In this document: one piece after another, positions 27,273 to 36,596 of the stretch
How positions within the stretch are numbered: position 1 is the first letter of the stretch
Layout: each line of letters opens with the position of its first letter
DNA from: an uncultured Lachnospiraceae bacterium
GTDB lineage: Bacteria > Bacillota > Clostridia > Lachnospirales > Lachnospiraceae
Direction of reading: 5' to 3'
Length of the DNA stretch: 64,000 nt
Assembly (NCBI GenBank): GCA_949743325.1
Contig: CATJTQ010000130.1
Span: 124,001-188,000, forward strand
Position numbers and translations under genes: made by a program
Notes under the pieces: generated by a model
Told to the model about the DNA's origin: nothing
Databases searched by the model: none
The model's input: only the letters and a program-made list of their open reading frames with translations

Positions 27273-29685
27273 TTAATAATCTCCTTCCTGCAAAGATTTT
27301 AACAAACAATTGTTTCCATGTTTCAAAACGATAATAAATCATAGCGGCAATTACTGCTGACAGCATCAAAATAATTCCTTCTAAAAACCCTTCTGATAAA
27401 TAACTAATCTCTATCTCATGCCTGCCTTCTTCAACAGGTATTACTAAAAAAGTATCAGCATATTTACCTTTACTTACATAATTGCCATCCACCTTTACAC
27501 GAAATCCATCTGAATAAGGAATAGAAGTAAACAAAACTTGATTTTGTCTTACATTAACTGTACCTTTTATACTTCCGCCTTTATGTTCTGTTATATCCAT
27601 TGCACCTTCATGCAATTTAGAAACTGCATAATCCACATTTTTCACATCCAATTCACATATCACTTCACCAAAAGAAGAAACATCAGTCTCTACATATACA
27701 ATAATTTCATCTCCTGGCAAAAATTGCCCCAGATAAAGATTACACAATGTCTCACTGCTAAAATAATTACCAACAAAATTACCATTTACATAAACATTTG
27801 CCCACCCGCTGCCTCTCATATTTAAATATACAGGATTTTCTGACTGAGCAGTAAATTTTAAATTAAAACCGCCGCTGCAATTTTCTTTTTTTACCGAAAA
27901 CATATTAAAACATTGTATGTATTCGCCCAACAAATCAGATAGCAGCATTTCTTGATTTCTGAAATAATCATAACCCCATTGTGGCGTTTTATCAAACAAT
28001 TGTTCATCTGCAGCATATGCAACTGGAAGAACTTTTGTATTTTCATACAATGCCGCACCATTTCCATTTAATTTTAACTTAAATGCAGATGGAGCAGATT
28101 TTTCTAAAATCTTATATTTTACATTAAACAGACTGTCAGTAAGCAGCGTTGAACCATAGCCGGAATTCCATATATGAGTCTGGGCAATACCCATATTTCT
28201 TGTAAAATTATTTACATTGACATTAAATGTAGATGAGTAATGTGTCATTCCATTATAGCCAAGAAGCATAGCATCATTTTTAGAATATTCATAATCCTTT
28301 TCCATACGATAAAAGCCATTATCGATTGATTTTGCATTATCAACTAACCCCTTTGTCTTATTAAGAAAATTATCATATTCATCTATACTGCCATATACAA
28401 ACTCACCATCAAGACCCTCTATAATCTTAACAGCATTCTGAGGCAGTTCAGCGGCAGCGTATATAATAAGGAATGCCGCCACTAATAAATTAACTTTTTT
28501 ACCAATCGTTATGCTTGCAAAAAAACGGTATGCCATTATTATAAGCAAAGCACTTAAAAGAAAAGCATATCTGTATGGAAACCAATTAGGATATTGAAAT
28601 CCATGCCATACAATATCCAATTTAAAATTCCAGAAACTGACAAGTAATAAAATTGCTATTAAATAATGCCCTATTTTTTCCCTTATATTTATTTTTTCTG
28701 ACAATATAAATAACACTGCAAGTGCAACAATAAATAAACCACAATAAACAGAAGGCAAAGCTCCTGAATTTGTAATAGTATCGTACTGTGCCGGAAGCAA
28801 TTTCTTTAATACATCAATAAAATTAAAGTTATATACTATATCTGTAGGACAATAATTTTCATGTCCCAGTTTTCCTGCTGACAAATCCTTTATTGCAGGC
28901 AGTAAAAGCGGCATTGCCAAGCAAAATGCAATTATAGTATTAAAACCGAATCTTAAACAATAAACTAATGCTTGTTTTAGTGAATTTTTTATCTCAGTTT
29001 TATCAAAACATATTTTTGATATTAATTTTACAATAAAATATAATGCGGCAAAAATACCAACCATATATGAAGTATAGTAATTACAAATAAATAATCCTGC
29101 CATTGACAAAAAATAAATTAAGCCCTTTTTGCCTTTAAATATTTTTTCAATGCCAAGAAGTATCAGCGGCAGTAAAATTACACCGTCAAGCCACATAAGA
29201 CACATTCCGTAAACAATATTATATGACATAAGGGCATAGCAAGTTGAAAAAGCTACAACAGAAAAATTTCCTTTTCTATTATTAAAACCATACTCCAAAA
29301 ATAACGAAAAACTTAGTCCGCAAAGACCAATTTTAAGAACTGTAAGTAAATACATTGCTGCCGGAAGCTCTTCAACCGGAAAGAGAAGAGTTATGAAAGA
29401 CAACGGACTTGCAATATAATAAGCTACAAGGCCTAAAAATTCTCCGCCCATAGCCCGTGACCATGAAAAAAAGATAGAATTATCCTCATGAATATAACGA
29501 AGCGATGAAAAGAACTCAACATACTGTCCCTTCATATCCATAATAAGAAGCGTCTTTTCTCCGAAGGGATAAAATCCCATCGAAGAAAGGACACAATGTA
29601 TTAAAAGAACAGGAACAATAAAAGAACACAAAATTACTATATTAGAACGGTTAAAAATTTTTGTTACTTTTTTGTCTTCACTCAT
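27259..29685 (-). CDS. YfhO-family membrane protein (predicted GT-C glycosyltransferase)
   Basis: 808 residues with about 12-13 hydrophobic segments in the N-terminal two thirds, a large extracytoplasmic region (about 500-760), and a final membrane helix (GIILMLSAVIAAMIYYRF). I recognise the YfhO family by its N-terminal pattern (ILCSFIVPVLLIHCVLSSMG, GQYVEFFSSLRYI) and the C-terminal domain. YfhO/YkcB-type proteins transfer sugars from undecaprenyl-phosphate donors to surface polymers such as lipoteichoic acid. It is coupled to the downstream GT2 gene, a likely donor maker. Acceptor unknown. Confidence 0.85.
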   Translation of the reverse strand: MSEDKKVTKIFNRSNIVILCSFIVPVLLIHCVLSSMGFYPFGEKTLLIMDMKGQYVEFFSSLRYIHEDNSIFFSWSRAMGGEFLGLVAYYIASPLSFITLLFPVEELPAAMYLLTVLKIGLCGLSFSLFLEYGFNNRKGNFSVVAFSTCYALMSYNIVYGMCLMWLDGVILLPLILLGIEKIFKGKKGLIYFLSMAGLFICNYYTSYMVGIFAALYFIVKLISKICFDKTEIKNSLKQALVYCLRFGFNTIIAFCLAMPLLLPAIKDLSAGKLGHENYCPTDIVYNFNFIDVLKKLLPAQYDTITNSGALPSVYCGLFIVALAVLFILSEKINIREKIGHYLIAILLLVSFWNFKLDIVWHGFQYPNWFPYRYAFLLSALLIIMAYRFFASITIGKKVNLLVAAFLIIYAAAELPQNAVKIIEGLDGEFVYGSIDEYDNFLNKTKGLVDNAKSIDNGFYRMEKDYEYSKNDAMLLGYNGMTHYSSTFNVNVNNFTRNMGIAQTHIWNSGYGSTLLTDSLFNVKYKILEKSAPSAFKLKLNGNGAALYENTKVLPVAYAADEQLFDKTPQWGYDYFRNQEMLLSDLLGEYIQCFNMFSVKKENCSGGFNLKFTAQSENPVYLNMRGSGWANVYVNGNFVGNYFSSETLCNLYLGQFLPGDEIIVYVETDVSSFGEVICELDVKNVDYAVSKLHEGAMDITEHKGGSIKGTVNVRQNQVLFTSIPYSDGFRVKVDGNYVSKGKYADTFLVIPVEEGRHEIEISYLSEGFLEGIILMLSAVIAAMIYYRFETWKQLFVKIFAGRRLLNEKN

Positions 29686-29709
29686 AAAAATTCCTTTCTT
29701 AATTACTAA

Positions 29710-30906
29710 TTATATTGCATTAAGGAATTCTTCTATTCTGTTAAGACCTTTCTCAATTTCCTCAGTGGAAATTGCATAAGAAAGACGAATGTGATCATCA
29801 AAACCAAAATCCGCACATGGAACTACAGCCACAAAATATTCTTCCAATAAAATTGTTGCAAGAGAAGCTGCATCTGTTATCTTAGCACCTTTATATTTTT
29901 TTCCCTGTAATGCTGAACAATCAATAAACATATAGAATGCACCCTGCGGCTCAATACATGATATATAAGACATTTTACAGATTCTGTCATACATATATTT
30001 TCTTCTCTTTGCAAACTCTTGTTTCATTAATTCTGGTTCTTCTTGAGATCCCAAAAGTCCTTCTGTTGCGGCCTTTTGTGCAATAGAGTTAGGATTAGAA
30101 GTCTGATGACTCTGTACACTTCCCATCAATTTAGCAATTTCAACAGATGAACCTGTATAACCAATTCTCCAGCCTGTCATCGAATAACTCTTAGACATAC
30201 CGCTGCAGGTAATTGTTCTGTCATATATATCTTTGCCAAGAGAGGCAATACTTACATGCTTTTTATCAGAATAAATCAATGATTCATACATCTCATCAGC
30301 AACAGCATATATATCATTTCTTACTACTACATCAGCAATAGCCTTGAGCTCATCTTCACTGTAAACCATACCTGTAGGATTGCTTGGAGTATTTAGAATC
30401 ACTGCTTTAGTCTTATCAGTTATTGCCTCCTCAATCTGAGCAGCAGAAACTTTATAATTCTGTTCTTTACCGCATTTGACGTATACCGGCACACCGCCCG
30501 CTAACTTTACAATCTCAGGGTAGCTGAGCCAATACGGCGCAGGTATTATAACCTCATCACCTGGATTGATAAGAACAGAAAAAATATTTGTAAGTGAATG
30601 TTTACCACCATTACTTATAACAATCTGGTCTGTATTATAATCCAAACCATTAAATTCTTTAAATTTCTTTGAAACGGCTTCTTTTAATTCAATAGTTCCT
30701 GATGCAGGAGTATACTTTGTAAAGCCGTCATTGATTGCATCAATCGCCACTTTATTAATATTGCTTGGAGTATTAAAATCAGGTTCTCCTGCTCCAAAAC
30801 CTACAACATCCATTCCTTTTGCCTTTAATTCCTTCGCTTTTGCTGTAATTGCAAGCGTTGAGGAAGGTTTTACCATTTTTGCCTTAGCTGATAACTCTAA
30901 TGACAT
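29710..30906 (-). CDS. Class I pyridoxal-phosphate aminotransferase (aspartate aminotransferase type)
   Basis: 398 residues. The PLP lysine is in SGMSKSYSMTGWRIGY. Other fold-type I landmarks are FGAGEPDFNTPSNI, NTPSNPTGMVYSEDEL and the C-terminal substrate Arg in DDHIRLSYAIS. The subgroup matches AspB/AAT I-gamma-like enzymes of Firmicutes, which transaminate aspartate and 2-oxoglutarate, though related members use alanine or aromatic substrates. It stands 25 bp upstream of the YfhO-family gene on the same strand. Confidence 0.92.
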   Translation of the reverse strand: MSLELSAKAKMVKPSSTLAITAKAKELKAKGMDVVGFGAGEPDFNTPSNINKVAIDAINDGFTKYTPASGTIELKEAVSKKFKEFNGLDYNTDQIVISNGGKHSLTNIFSVLINPGDEVIIPAPYWLSYPEIVKLAGGVPVYVKCGKEQNYKVSAAQIEEAITDKTKAVILNTPSNPTGMVYSEDELKAIADVVVRNDIYAVADEMYESLIYSDKKHVSIASLGKDIYDRTITCSGMSKSYSMTGWRIGYTGSSVEIAKLMGSVQSHQTSNPNSIAQKAATEGLLGSQEEPELMKQEFAKRRKYMYDRICKMSYISCIEPQGAFYMFIDCSALQGKKYKGAKITDAASLATILLEEYFVAVVPCADFGFDDHIRLSYAISTEEIEKGLNRIEEFLNAI

Positions 30907-31020
30907 AATGAAATTACACCGCCTTTATTATTCATATTTTTCATAAAACATTGAATATTTTACTATATATGATTTTATTTTGCAAGTTGTGACAGCAAAT
31001 TATTCAATTTTGTACATTTT

Positions 31021-34000
31021 CTACAAAACCAGCACCCATTTATCAAACCATCTCAGCCATGTATTAACAAAATCATAAGGAACATTATGTCCTGACAATA
31101 CTGGATAGAACATTGCAAATAGAATTATTGCCGCAAGAACATATAAATATGCCCATTTTTTACGGTCATTATTATCTCCCACTATTTTATATATCGAGTA
31201 TCCAACCATCAATATTACAAATGGCACACTAGGGAAATAATGATAGATAAATACACATCTTGTCACAAGCATCCACGGCAGATACTGTGCCAAATATCCC
31301 AAGAACAAAAATAATGCGTTCTTATCTTTCTTCGCACACATACGATAAATCATATATATAGCCGCAGGAATTCCCGCATACCATATAAGCGGATTACCAA
31401 AAGCAGAAATACCTGAACCGACAGTTGTTGAAATCTGCTTTGAATAATAAAACATTGGCTTCCAAATAAACGGCCACTGATACCAGTTAGATGAATACGG
31501 ATGAGTAGCATTAAGCGCAGAATGATAATTAAACATTGTCTGCTGATTCTTAAACATCATATCAATTAAACCTTTTCCTGAATTATCATTAAAAGGCAAA
31601 TATGACATTGTATATATCACAATTGGAACAAAAACAAAAAACGCAATGCACACGATAAATGTATTTAATGTGTAGCGCGGGAACTTGTCAACTACAAACT
31701 TATGTGAAATACCGTTTGTAGTTCCCTCTATATCATTCTTTGCAAACTTATATTCTTTAAATCTTCTGTATAAATCAATAAAGAAAATAACTCCAAGTCC
31801 GACTCCAGCATATACTCCTGTCCATTTACTGGCAACACCAAAGCCCATAGCTATACCTGATGCAGCCAATATCGTCAATGTCTTAGTTATAGATCTGTCA
31901 TAAAAGCTTCTCTTTGTATAACAATACATAAAGAAATACATTAAAATTACAAAGAATGTGACAAACACATCAATCGTTGCAATTCTCGTCTGTGTAAAAT
32001 GCATAAAATCAGCGGCAAACAGCGCGGTTACGACACCTGCCATCCATGTCTTATTAAACATCTTCTTTGAAAACAGATATATAACAGGAAGCATTGCAAT
32101 GCCAAACAACGTACCCATTATACGCCATCCGAAAGGCGATACGCCAAAAATAAGCATACCAAGAGCTATAAAGCCTTTACCCAACGGAGGATGAGTATTT
32201 TCATAACTATATCTCCCTTTAATATATTCATAGGCTGTTCTTGCATGATAAACCTCATCAAAATACGTTCCGTTCCTGAAGTCTTTTTCATCATACTTAT
32301 CAGACTCATCAAATAAATTAGGATAGTCATCTGCATTTACAGGTGTGACAATATTATTATCTTTATCAAACAATACTAACTCAAATAATGATAAAACATC
32401 ACTGTTGCAAGTTAATTTCAAATATCTTGTCTTAACGTTAAGATCTTGCTCACCCCAACACAATACACTTTCCATTTTAAATGATGATAAAGTCTGCCAG
32501 CTGTCATTTGCACCTGTATCAGAAACTTCCAATGAAATATCACGATTTTCATTATTACCTAAGTAGTAATTAAGCTTTGACAAATTGGTTTCTTTACCCA
32601 AATCCATAACAATTGTTGCATACCAATTGGAGTCATAGTACTCTGTATTAGGTGTGTCTCTTTCACCTAAATCATAAAGAGCAATAATACTATATATTCC
32701 TACGATAACCAACATTACAATCCAATCAAATTTAAGCATCTTGAGCGGTTCTGCCGATTTCTCAATGGTATTTTTAAAGAAACGCCTTTTCTCGCCTTTC
32801 TTAATTTCCCCTTCTTGCAAAGACACTTCTTTATCAGGATTTAATACTTGTTCTTTTACAAGAGTTAATCCCTGCTCATAAACTGTATCGGAATCTTCTT
32901 TTGATACAAGATACCATTTTCTAATGCTGTATACTAAATATATAAACATTCCTAATGTAACAGCACCTACAAGTATAGGCACCATAGCTTTAGCACTAAA
33001 AGTAGATTTTCCATAATAATATAAAACATGTCCAACATTCAGAAATTGCACAATAGAAAAACCGATATATGCATACATCAATTCTTTTACAGGCTTCATT
33101 ACAAATGCAAACAGTAAAAGTATCATTACTGGATACATATATCTCTCATGCATACGAACTGAGAATAAAAATACTCCAGCCATAAGAAATGCTGCAAACA
33201 CATAGTATCTGGAATAATCATCTTTATTTGTTTTAGCAGTTTTACTTAAGAAATTAAATGTACATAACACCATAACTACAATTGCAACGCTTCCCCAGGC
33301 ATTTGCTGACATAAACAATAGCTTATTAGACTGTGAATCCCAGTTTCTGCCTATCATAGTCCAGAAATTATATGCATTTACACTTGAATAAGGATACGAT
33401 GAAACTGTATCAACGAACTGTGGTATAACCTTAGACAATCCAAACGGCATAGCCAACAAAAACATTATTGCAATTGCACCCAGTCCCCACGTCAAATTGG
33501 TAACAAATTTCTTTTTAGTAAAGTTATTTAGAAAAACCTGTTCAACTATTGCCCATATCAATACAGGCGTAAAGAATGTCATCTGAGGCTTGACTATTAT
33601 ACCAATACCAAACATTATATAAGCACATGGAAGTTTACGCTCAATAATAAAATACATCATTAAGACAAGAAACAATACATAGACTGAATCTACTTGTCCC
33701 CAAACTGATGAATTGATCATCACCGCTGGATTAAAAATATATAATGCTGCACAAAGTGTACTAATATTTATAGGCAGTTTACGTTTTGCAATCTTATAAA
33801 TATAGTAACCTGCAGCAAGATCACACAGAGCTGCCGGAAGTTTAAATACCACATCTGTTGCAGCACTGGACCAATCAACGGCCAGAGTTTCTGCATTCCA
33901 ACCTATTTTAAAAGATCTGCAAATCCATGAAAGAATTCCAAGAACATAAAGATATCCAGGCGGATAGTCAGAAAAAGACTCTTCACTATAGAAATTCTTA

Positions 34001-34272
34001 ATTCCTACATCAATCATCCTGGAACCCCAAGATTTGAAACAGTTCATATCTACTTCAAATCCTTTAAACATTCCCGAAACTATCATCTTAACTATTAATC
34101 CTACAACAAGCAATAAAATAATATTTACTATGTTATTATTTTTAGTGCGGATACTGTCATTTATAAGACCCGCCGGCGCTAGTTTAATATAATAATGGTA
34201 GCAAAATCCCATTGTCAATGCCATTGCTACAGCAGTTATTATAAGCTGCACCATTTTTCCATACTCTCCCAT
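31021..34272 (-). CDS. Large fused GT-C protein with PMT/GT39 mannosyltransferase-like C-terminal half
   Basis: 1083 residues with two membrane modules. The N-terminal half (1-450) has about ten helices and resembles a GT-C transferase (FEVDMNCFKSWGSRM; NSSVWGQVDSVYVLFLV). A cytoplasmic loop and a soluble beta-rich segment (about 530-640) follow. The C-terminal half (650-1083) is a protein O-mannosyltransferase (PMT_2) module: YFDEVYHARTAYEYIKG carries the catalytic acidic pair and NTHPPLGKGFIALG is the family signature. It probably moves sugars from a lipid-phosphate donor to extracytoplasmic acceptors. About 110 bp separate it from the aminotransferase gene. Confidence 0.87.
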   Translation of the reverse strand: MGEYGKMVQLIITAVAMALTMGFCYHYYIKLAPAGLINDSIRTKNNNIVNIILLLVVGLIVKMIVSGMFKGFEVDMNCFKSWGSRMIDVGIKNFYSEESFSDYPPGYLYVLGILSWICRSFKIGWNAETLAVDWSSAATDVVFKLPAALCDLAAGYYIYKIAKRKLPINISTLCAALYIFNPAVMINSSVWGQVDSVYVLFLVLMMYFIIERKLPCAYIMFGIGIIVKPQMTFFTPVLIWAIVEQVFLNNFTKKKFVTNLTWGLGAIAIMFLLAMPFGLSKVIPQFVDTVSSYPYSSVNAYNFWTMIGRNWDSQSNKLLFMSANAWGSVAIVVMVLCTFNFLSKTAKTNKDDYSRYYVFAAFLMAGVFLFSVRMHERYMYPVMILLLFAFVMKPVKELMYAYIGFSIVQFLNVGHVLYYYGKSTFSAKAMVPILVGAVTLGMFIYLVYSIRKWYLVSKEDSDTVYEQGLTLVKEQVLNPDKEVSLQEGEIKKGEKRRFFKNTIEKSAEPLKMLKFDWIVMLVIVGIYSIIALYDLGERDTPNTEYYDSNWYATIVMDLGKETNLSKLNYYLGNNENRDISLEVSDTGANDSWQTLSSFKMESVLCWGEQDLNVKTRYLKLTCNSDVLSLFELVLFDKDNNIVTPVNADDYPNLFDESDKYDEKDFRNGTYFDEVYHARTAYEYIKGRYSYENTHPPLGKGFIALGMLIFGVSPFGWRIMGTLFGIAMLPVIYLFSKKMFNKTWMAGVVTALFAADFMHFTQTRIATIDVFVTFFVILMYFFMYCYTKRSFYDRSITKTLTILAASGIAMGFGVASKWTGVYAGVGLGVIFFIDLYRRFKEYKFAKNDIEGTTNGISHKFVVDKFPRYTLNTFIVCIAFFVFVPIVIYTMSYLPFNDNSGKGLIDMMFKNQQTMFNYHSALNATHPYSSNWYQWPFIWKPMFYYSKQISTTVGSGISAFGNPLIWYAGIPAAIYMIYRMCAKKDKNALFLFLGYLAQYLPWMLVTRCVFIYHYFPSVPFVILMVGYSIYKIVGDNNDRKKWAYLYVLAAIILFAMFYPVLSGHNVPYDFVNTWLRWFDKWVLVL

Positions 34273-34432
34273 GAAAAAATACCTGCCTTTACTTTTTTCT
34301 ATAAAATAATATAATATCGACTTATTTTATCATATAAATCAGTCTTTGTCAAAAATTATAGACATAATATTTTTTAATTCATATAGAAAATAAATTATCT
34401 ATATGTTATACTATTGCAGAATATTATTAACC

Positions 34433-34559
34433 GTCAAATACCATTCTGTAGACTATATATAATTTATAGCACATGAACGTGACATTTGACTATAACGGCA
34501 GAAATCAAATATTCACGCAAGCGTGGCTGCTTGGTTTGCTGCTGAAATCAAACCGGAGG
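34433..34559 (+). promoter_or_regulatory. Possible structured leader before the cysteine-rich protein gene
   Basis: Three inverted repeats precede the gene: GTCAAAT (34433-34439) with ATTTGAC (34484-34490); CACGCAAGCGTG as a tight hairpin (34514-34525); and GGTTTG (34533-34538) with CAAACC (34549-34554), which abuts the GGAGG RBS (34555-34559). The 9-mer GAAATCAAA occurs twice (34501 and 34543), which would allow alternative pairing. It matches no riboswitch class I know. Confidence 0.35.
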
Positions 34560-34565
34560 TATATT

Positions 34566-35012
34566 ATGTCAGACACACACAAAAATGGTTTAAATGCCGA
34601 GTTAGTATGGGATGATTTGCAGAATTGCTGCAGAACTGAATCAACATGTGGTCAGTGCCAGAATGAATCATGTACCATAGGCTTTGCAAAAAAATGCATT
34701 AAAGATTATATGAAAGAACCAAAAAAAGCAGTTCCGCATGGGAAAGAGCATATTCCAACTACAGATTTTAAAGTATTCGATGAAATAGAGCTTGAAACTG
34801 CAATTGCCCACATTTTAAAAGAATGTAAAGATTGTAAAGAAGATCACACTGAAGACTGTATTATAAACGTCATCAGAAATTGTTATGAAGTAGGTTTGCT
34901 CGGAGACATACATCCATATGAAGGGAGCGCATTTCAGTACTTGATGTACTTAAATACAAACTATCCCGAAAAAGCGGCAAAAATTGCGGATACATATAAA
35001 AATCTTCCTTAA
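34566..35012 (+). CDS. Cysteine-rich conserved protein of unknown function
   Basis: 148 residues from the ATG at 34566, chosen for GGAGG 6 nt upstream (the frame is open to 34473). Two cysteine groups stand out: CCRTESTCGQCQNESC near residues 19-34 and CKDCKEDHTEDC near 97-108, with a further Cys in each flank. Spacing suggests metal or Fe-S binding, but no known family is recognised. There is no signal peptide or membrane helix. The gene is alone on the plus strand between minus-strand genes, with a possible structured leader and a clear terminator at 35110-35158. Confidence 0.7.
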   Translation: MSDTHKNGLNAELVWDDLQNCCRTESTCGQCQNESCTIGFAKKCIKDYMKEPKKAVPHGKEHIPTTDFKVFDEIELETAIAHILKECKDCKEDHTEDCIINVIRNCYEVGLLGDIHPYEGSAFQYLMYLNTNYPEKAAKIADTYKNLP

Positions 35013-35109
35013 ATTAGTCTTTTTATAAACTATCATCCACTTTATAATTAAATACTAGCCTGTTATATAAAATCCACACAAAATATATATCATGTTAAAC
35101 AACAATAAT

Positions 35110-35158
35110 ATACCTCAAGTGCACAAGTTATAATATGCTCTTGAGGTATCACTTTTTT
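35110..35158 (+). terminator. Rho-independent terminator
   Basis: ATACCTCAAG (35110-35119) pairs perfectly with CTTGAGGTAT (35140-35149), followed by CACTTTTTT. It terminates the cysteine-rich protein gene. Confidence 0.8.
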
Positions 35159-35174
35159 ATAAATATTTAATTCT

Positions 35175-35408
35175 TTATGCATCTTTCATCTGTTCTGGTT
35201 GGATATTGAGATACATCTGCCTCTCCGGCAGCTTAGTTACTATTATAATTTTCTCAATCTCTCTATGTAATTTTGATTTACAAACCATTATATTAGCAGG
35301 ATAAAATATTACAAAACTTTCACTGTCATCAAAATTATTGGGTATTCTATGAAAATATACACAATTAAGCTCTATTTCAAATACTCTATTAAATCTTTTA
35401 AATATTTC
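35175..35408 (-). pseudogene. Start-less open frame after the flavodoxin gene, possible gene remnant
   Basis: An open frame of about 77 codons ends at 35175 and overlaps the 3' end of the flavodoxin gene in another frame. It has no ATG until NIMVCKSKLHREIEK, 37 codons before the stop. The text (FHRIPNNFDDSESFVIFYPA) looks like real protein sequence. It may be a decayed gene, or the ATG at the MVCKSK position may start a very short protein. No homologue recognised. Confidence 0.25.
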
Positions 35409-35896
35409 TTATCTGTCCAGTCACAAGATTTACCTACAGCGCTCATAAGCGCTTTCATCCATGGCTCATATGTATCAGGGGCTTTTTTAGCCAAAGATTT
35501 TTGAAGAAGTTTACATAATGTTCTGTCTTTAAATGTCATACTACTTTCATCCCAAGCACCTCTTCCATAAAATATAGGTATATCTTTTAAATCATTTCTT
35601 AAATTATGTACTTTTAATTCTTCAAATGCTTTTTTATCATATGGAGAAGCACCTACACAAAATATTGCAATTTTATTATCCTTTAATTCTCTTATATTTT
35701 TTCTAATAAATGATAATCCGGCAATACCCGAAGCATATATGCCTCCGCACAAAATTATCTGTTCAAATTGTTTCACATACTGAAGTGACGCTTTTGACAC
35801 TTCAACGCAATCAAATCCTGTAATTTCATTCAGCCACTCTGCATATTTTTTTGCTGCTCCATATTTTGACTTATAAATTATTATACCTTTCTTCAT
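35372..35896 (-). CDS. Flavodoxin-domain protein
   Basis: About 174 residues from the ATG at 35896, preceded by AAGGGATGGA. The N-terminal GIIIYKSKYGAAKKYAEWL is the FMN phosphate-binding loop of flavodoxin_5/HemG-like proteins, and IILCGGIYASGIAGLSFI resembles the second FMN contact. Likely a cytoplasmic redox protein; partner unknown. An open extension to 35917 begins with TTG and is less likely. Confidence 0.8.
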   Translation of the reverse strand: MKKGIIIYKSKYGAAKKYAEWLNEITGFDCVEVSKASLQYVKQFEQIILCGGIYASGIAGLSFIRKNIRELKDNKIAIFCVGASPYDKKAFEELKVHNLRNDLKDIPIFYGRGAWDESSMTFKDRTLCKLLQKSLAKKAPDTYEPWMKALMSAVGKSCDWTDKKYLKDLIEYLK

Positions 35897-35970
35897 CTTA
35901 ATTCCATCCCTTTTCAATATTTTATCCTGTATACATTTACTTTACACTATTTTTCTCCAGTATCTTTTTA

Positions 35971-36168
35971 TTAACTCTTTTTCTTAGCTCTGCTTTTCTC
36001 ATTTATATTATCACAATCATTATCCACAGGAATATAACCGGCGGCAGCCATGGCGACAACCGTCATATGCTCTACTTCTTCTGTTGTCGGTTTTCGTTCT
36101 TCTCCGTTTACAAAATAAACATAATTCACTTTAAATAACCTATGTTTTTTATAATATATATGAAGCAA
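35971..36168 (-). CDS. Small protein of unknown function
   Basis: Up to 65 residues. The reliable part is VNYVYFVNGEERKPTTEEVEH and a hydrophobic alanine-rich stretch (VVAMAAAGYIPVD). The true start may be the GTG of VNYVYF, 13 codons inside. RBS support is modest either way. It lies 54 bp upstream of the flavodoxin open frame on the same strand. No family recognised. Confidence 0.4.
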   Translation of the reverse strand: MLHIYYKKHRLFKVNYVYFVNGEERKPTTEEVEHMTVVAMAAAGYIPVDNDCDNINEKSRAKKKS

Positions 36169-36486
36169 TGCCTGTCAAATATTGGTTACTGCATGTCACT
36201 AAATAACTCTTTGTTAAATTCAATTTTCTTTACACAAGTATAGCAGAAAAAATACTGACTAAAAATTTGATTGTATTTTAAATCAATTATGCTAAAAAAC
36301 TTTAATTACATCTGCTCCTAGCTCTATAAATATCCATTCAAACACTGCTGCCAGGCTCATTACTTATGTAAATCAATAATTTTATTAAAAACAATCTAAA
36401 TTTATAAATAACAACCAGATATCTATTAACTTCCAGATTTATTTTATTATAATCTTGAAATTAGTTAAAATCAACTATATATTTAG
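36169..36486. other. Gene-free AT-rich region at the left border of the accessory island
   Basis: No ORF, tRNA or obvious attachment site is seen here. It marks the change from core genes to the recombinase-containing region. Confidence 0.4.
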
Positions 36487-36512
36487 AAAAGTCAGGTTTC
36501 CCCCTGATTTTT
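36487..36512 (+). terminator. Hairpin upstream of the tyrosine recombinase gene
   Basis: AAAAGTCAGG (36487-36496) pairs with CCTGATTTTT (36503-36512) over 10 bp including one G-U, with a 6-nt loop and a T tract. It could act as terminator or as attenuator of the recombinase transcript. Confidence 0.5.
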
Positions 36513-36566
36513 CCATATACAATATTTTAGAATCCCACGCAAATTTCTGGAATTAAATTATATGGA

Positions 36567-36578
36567 GTAAAAATCATA
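36567..36578 (+). repeat. 12-bp inverted repeat, copy 1 (before the tyrosine recombinase gene)
   Basis: GTAAAAATCATA here is perfectly complementary to TATGATTTTTAC at 37513-37524, so the pair encloses the recombinase coding region. Low complexity means chance cannot be excluded. Confidence 0.4.
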
Positions 36579-36596
36579 CAAAGGAGAATTTACAAT

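Noticed and set aside
34441..34560. Known riboswitch classes (THF, TPP, c-di-GMP, guanidine, preQ1) in the leader at 34433-34559
   Set aside because: None of their conserved core sequences is present; only generic inverted repeats are.
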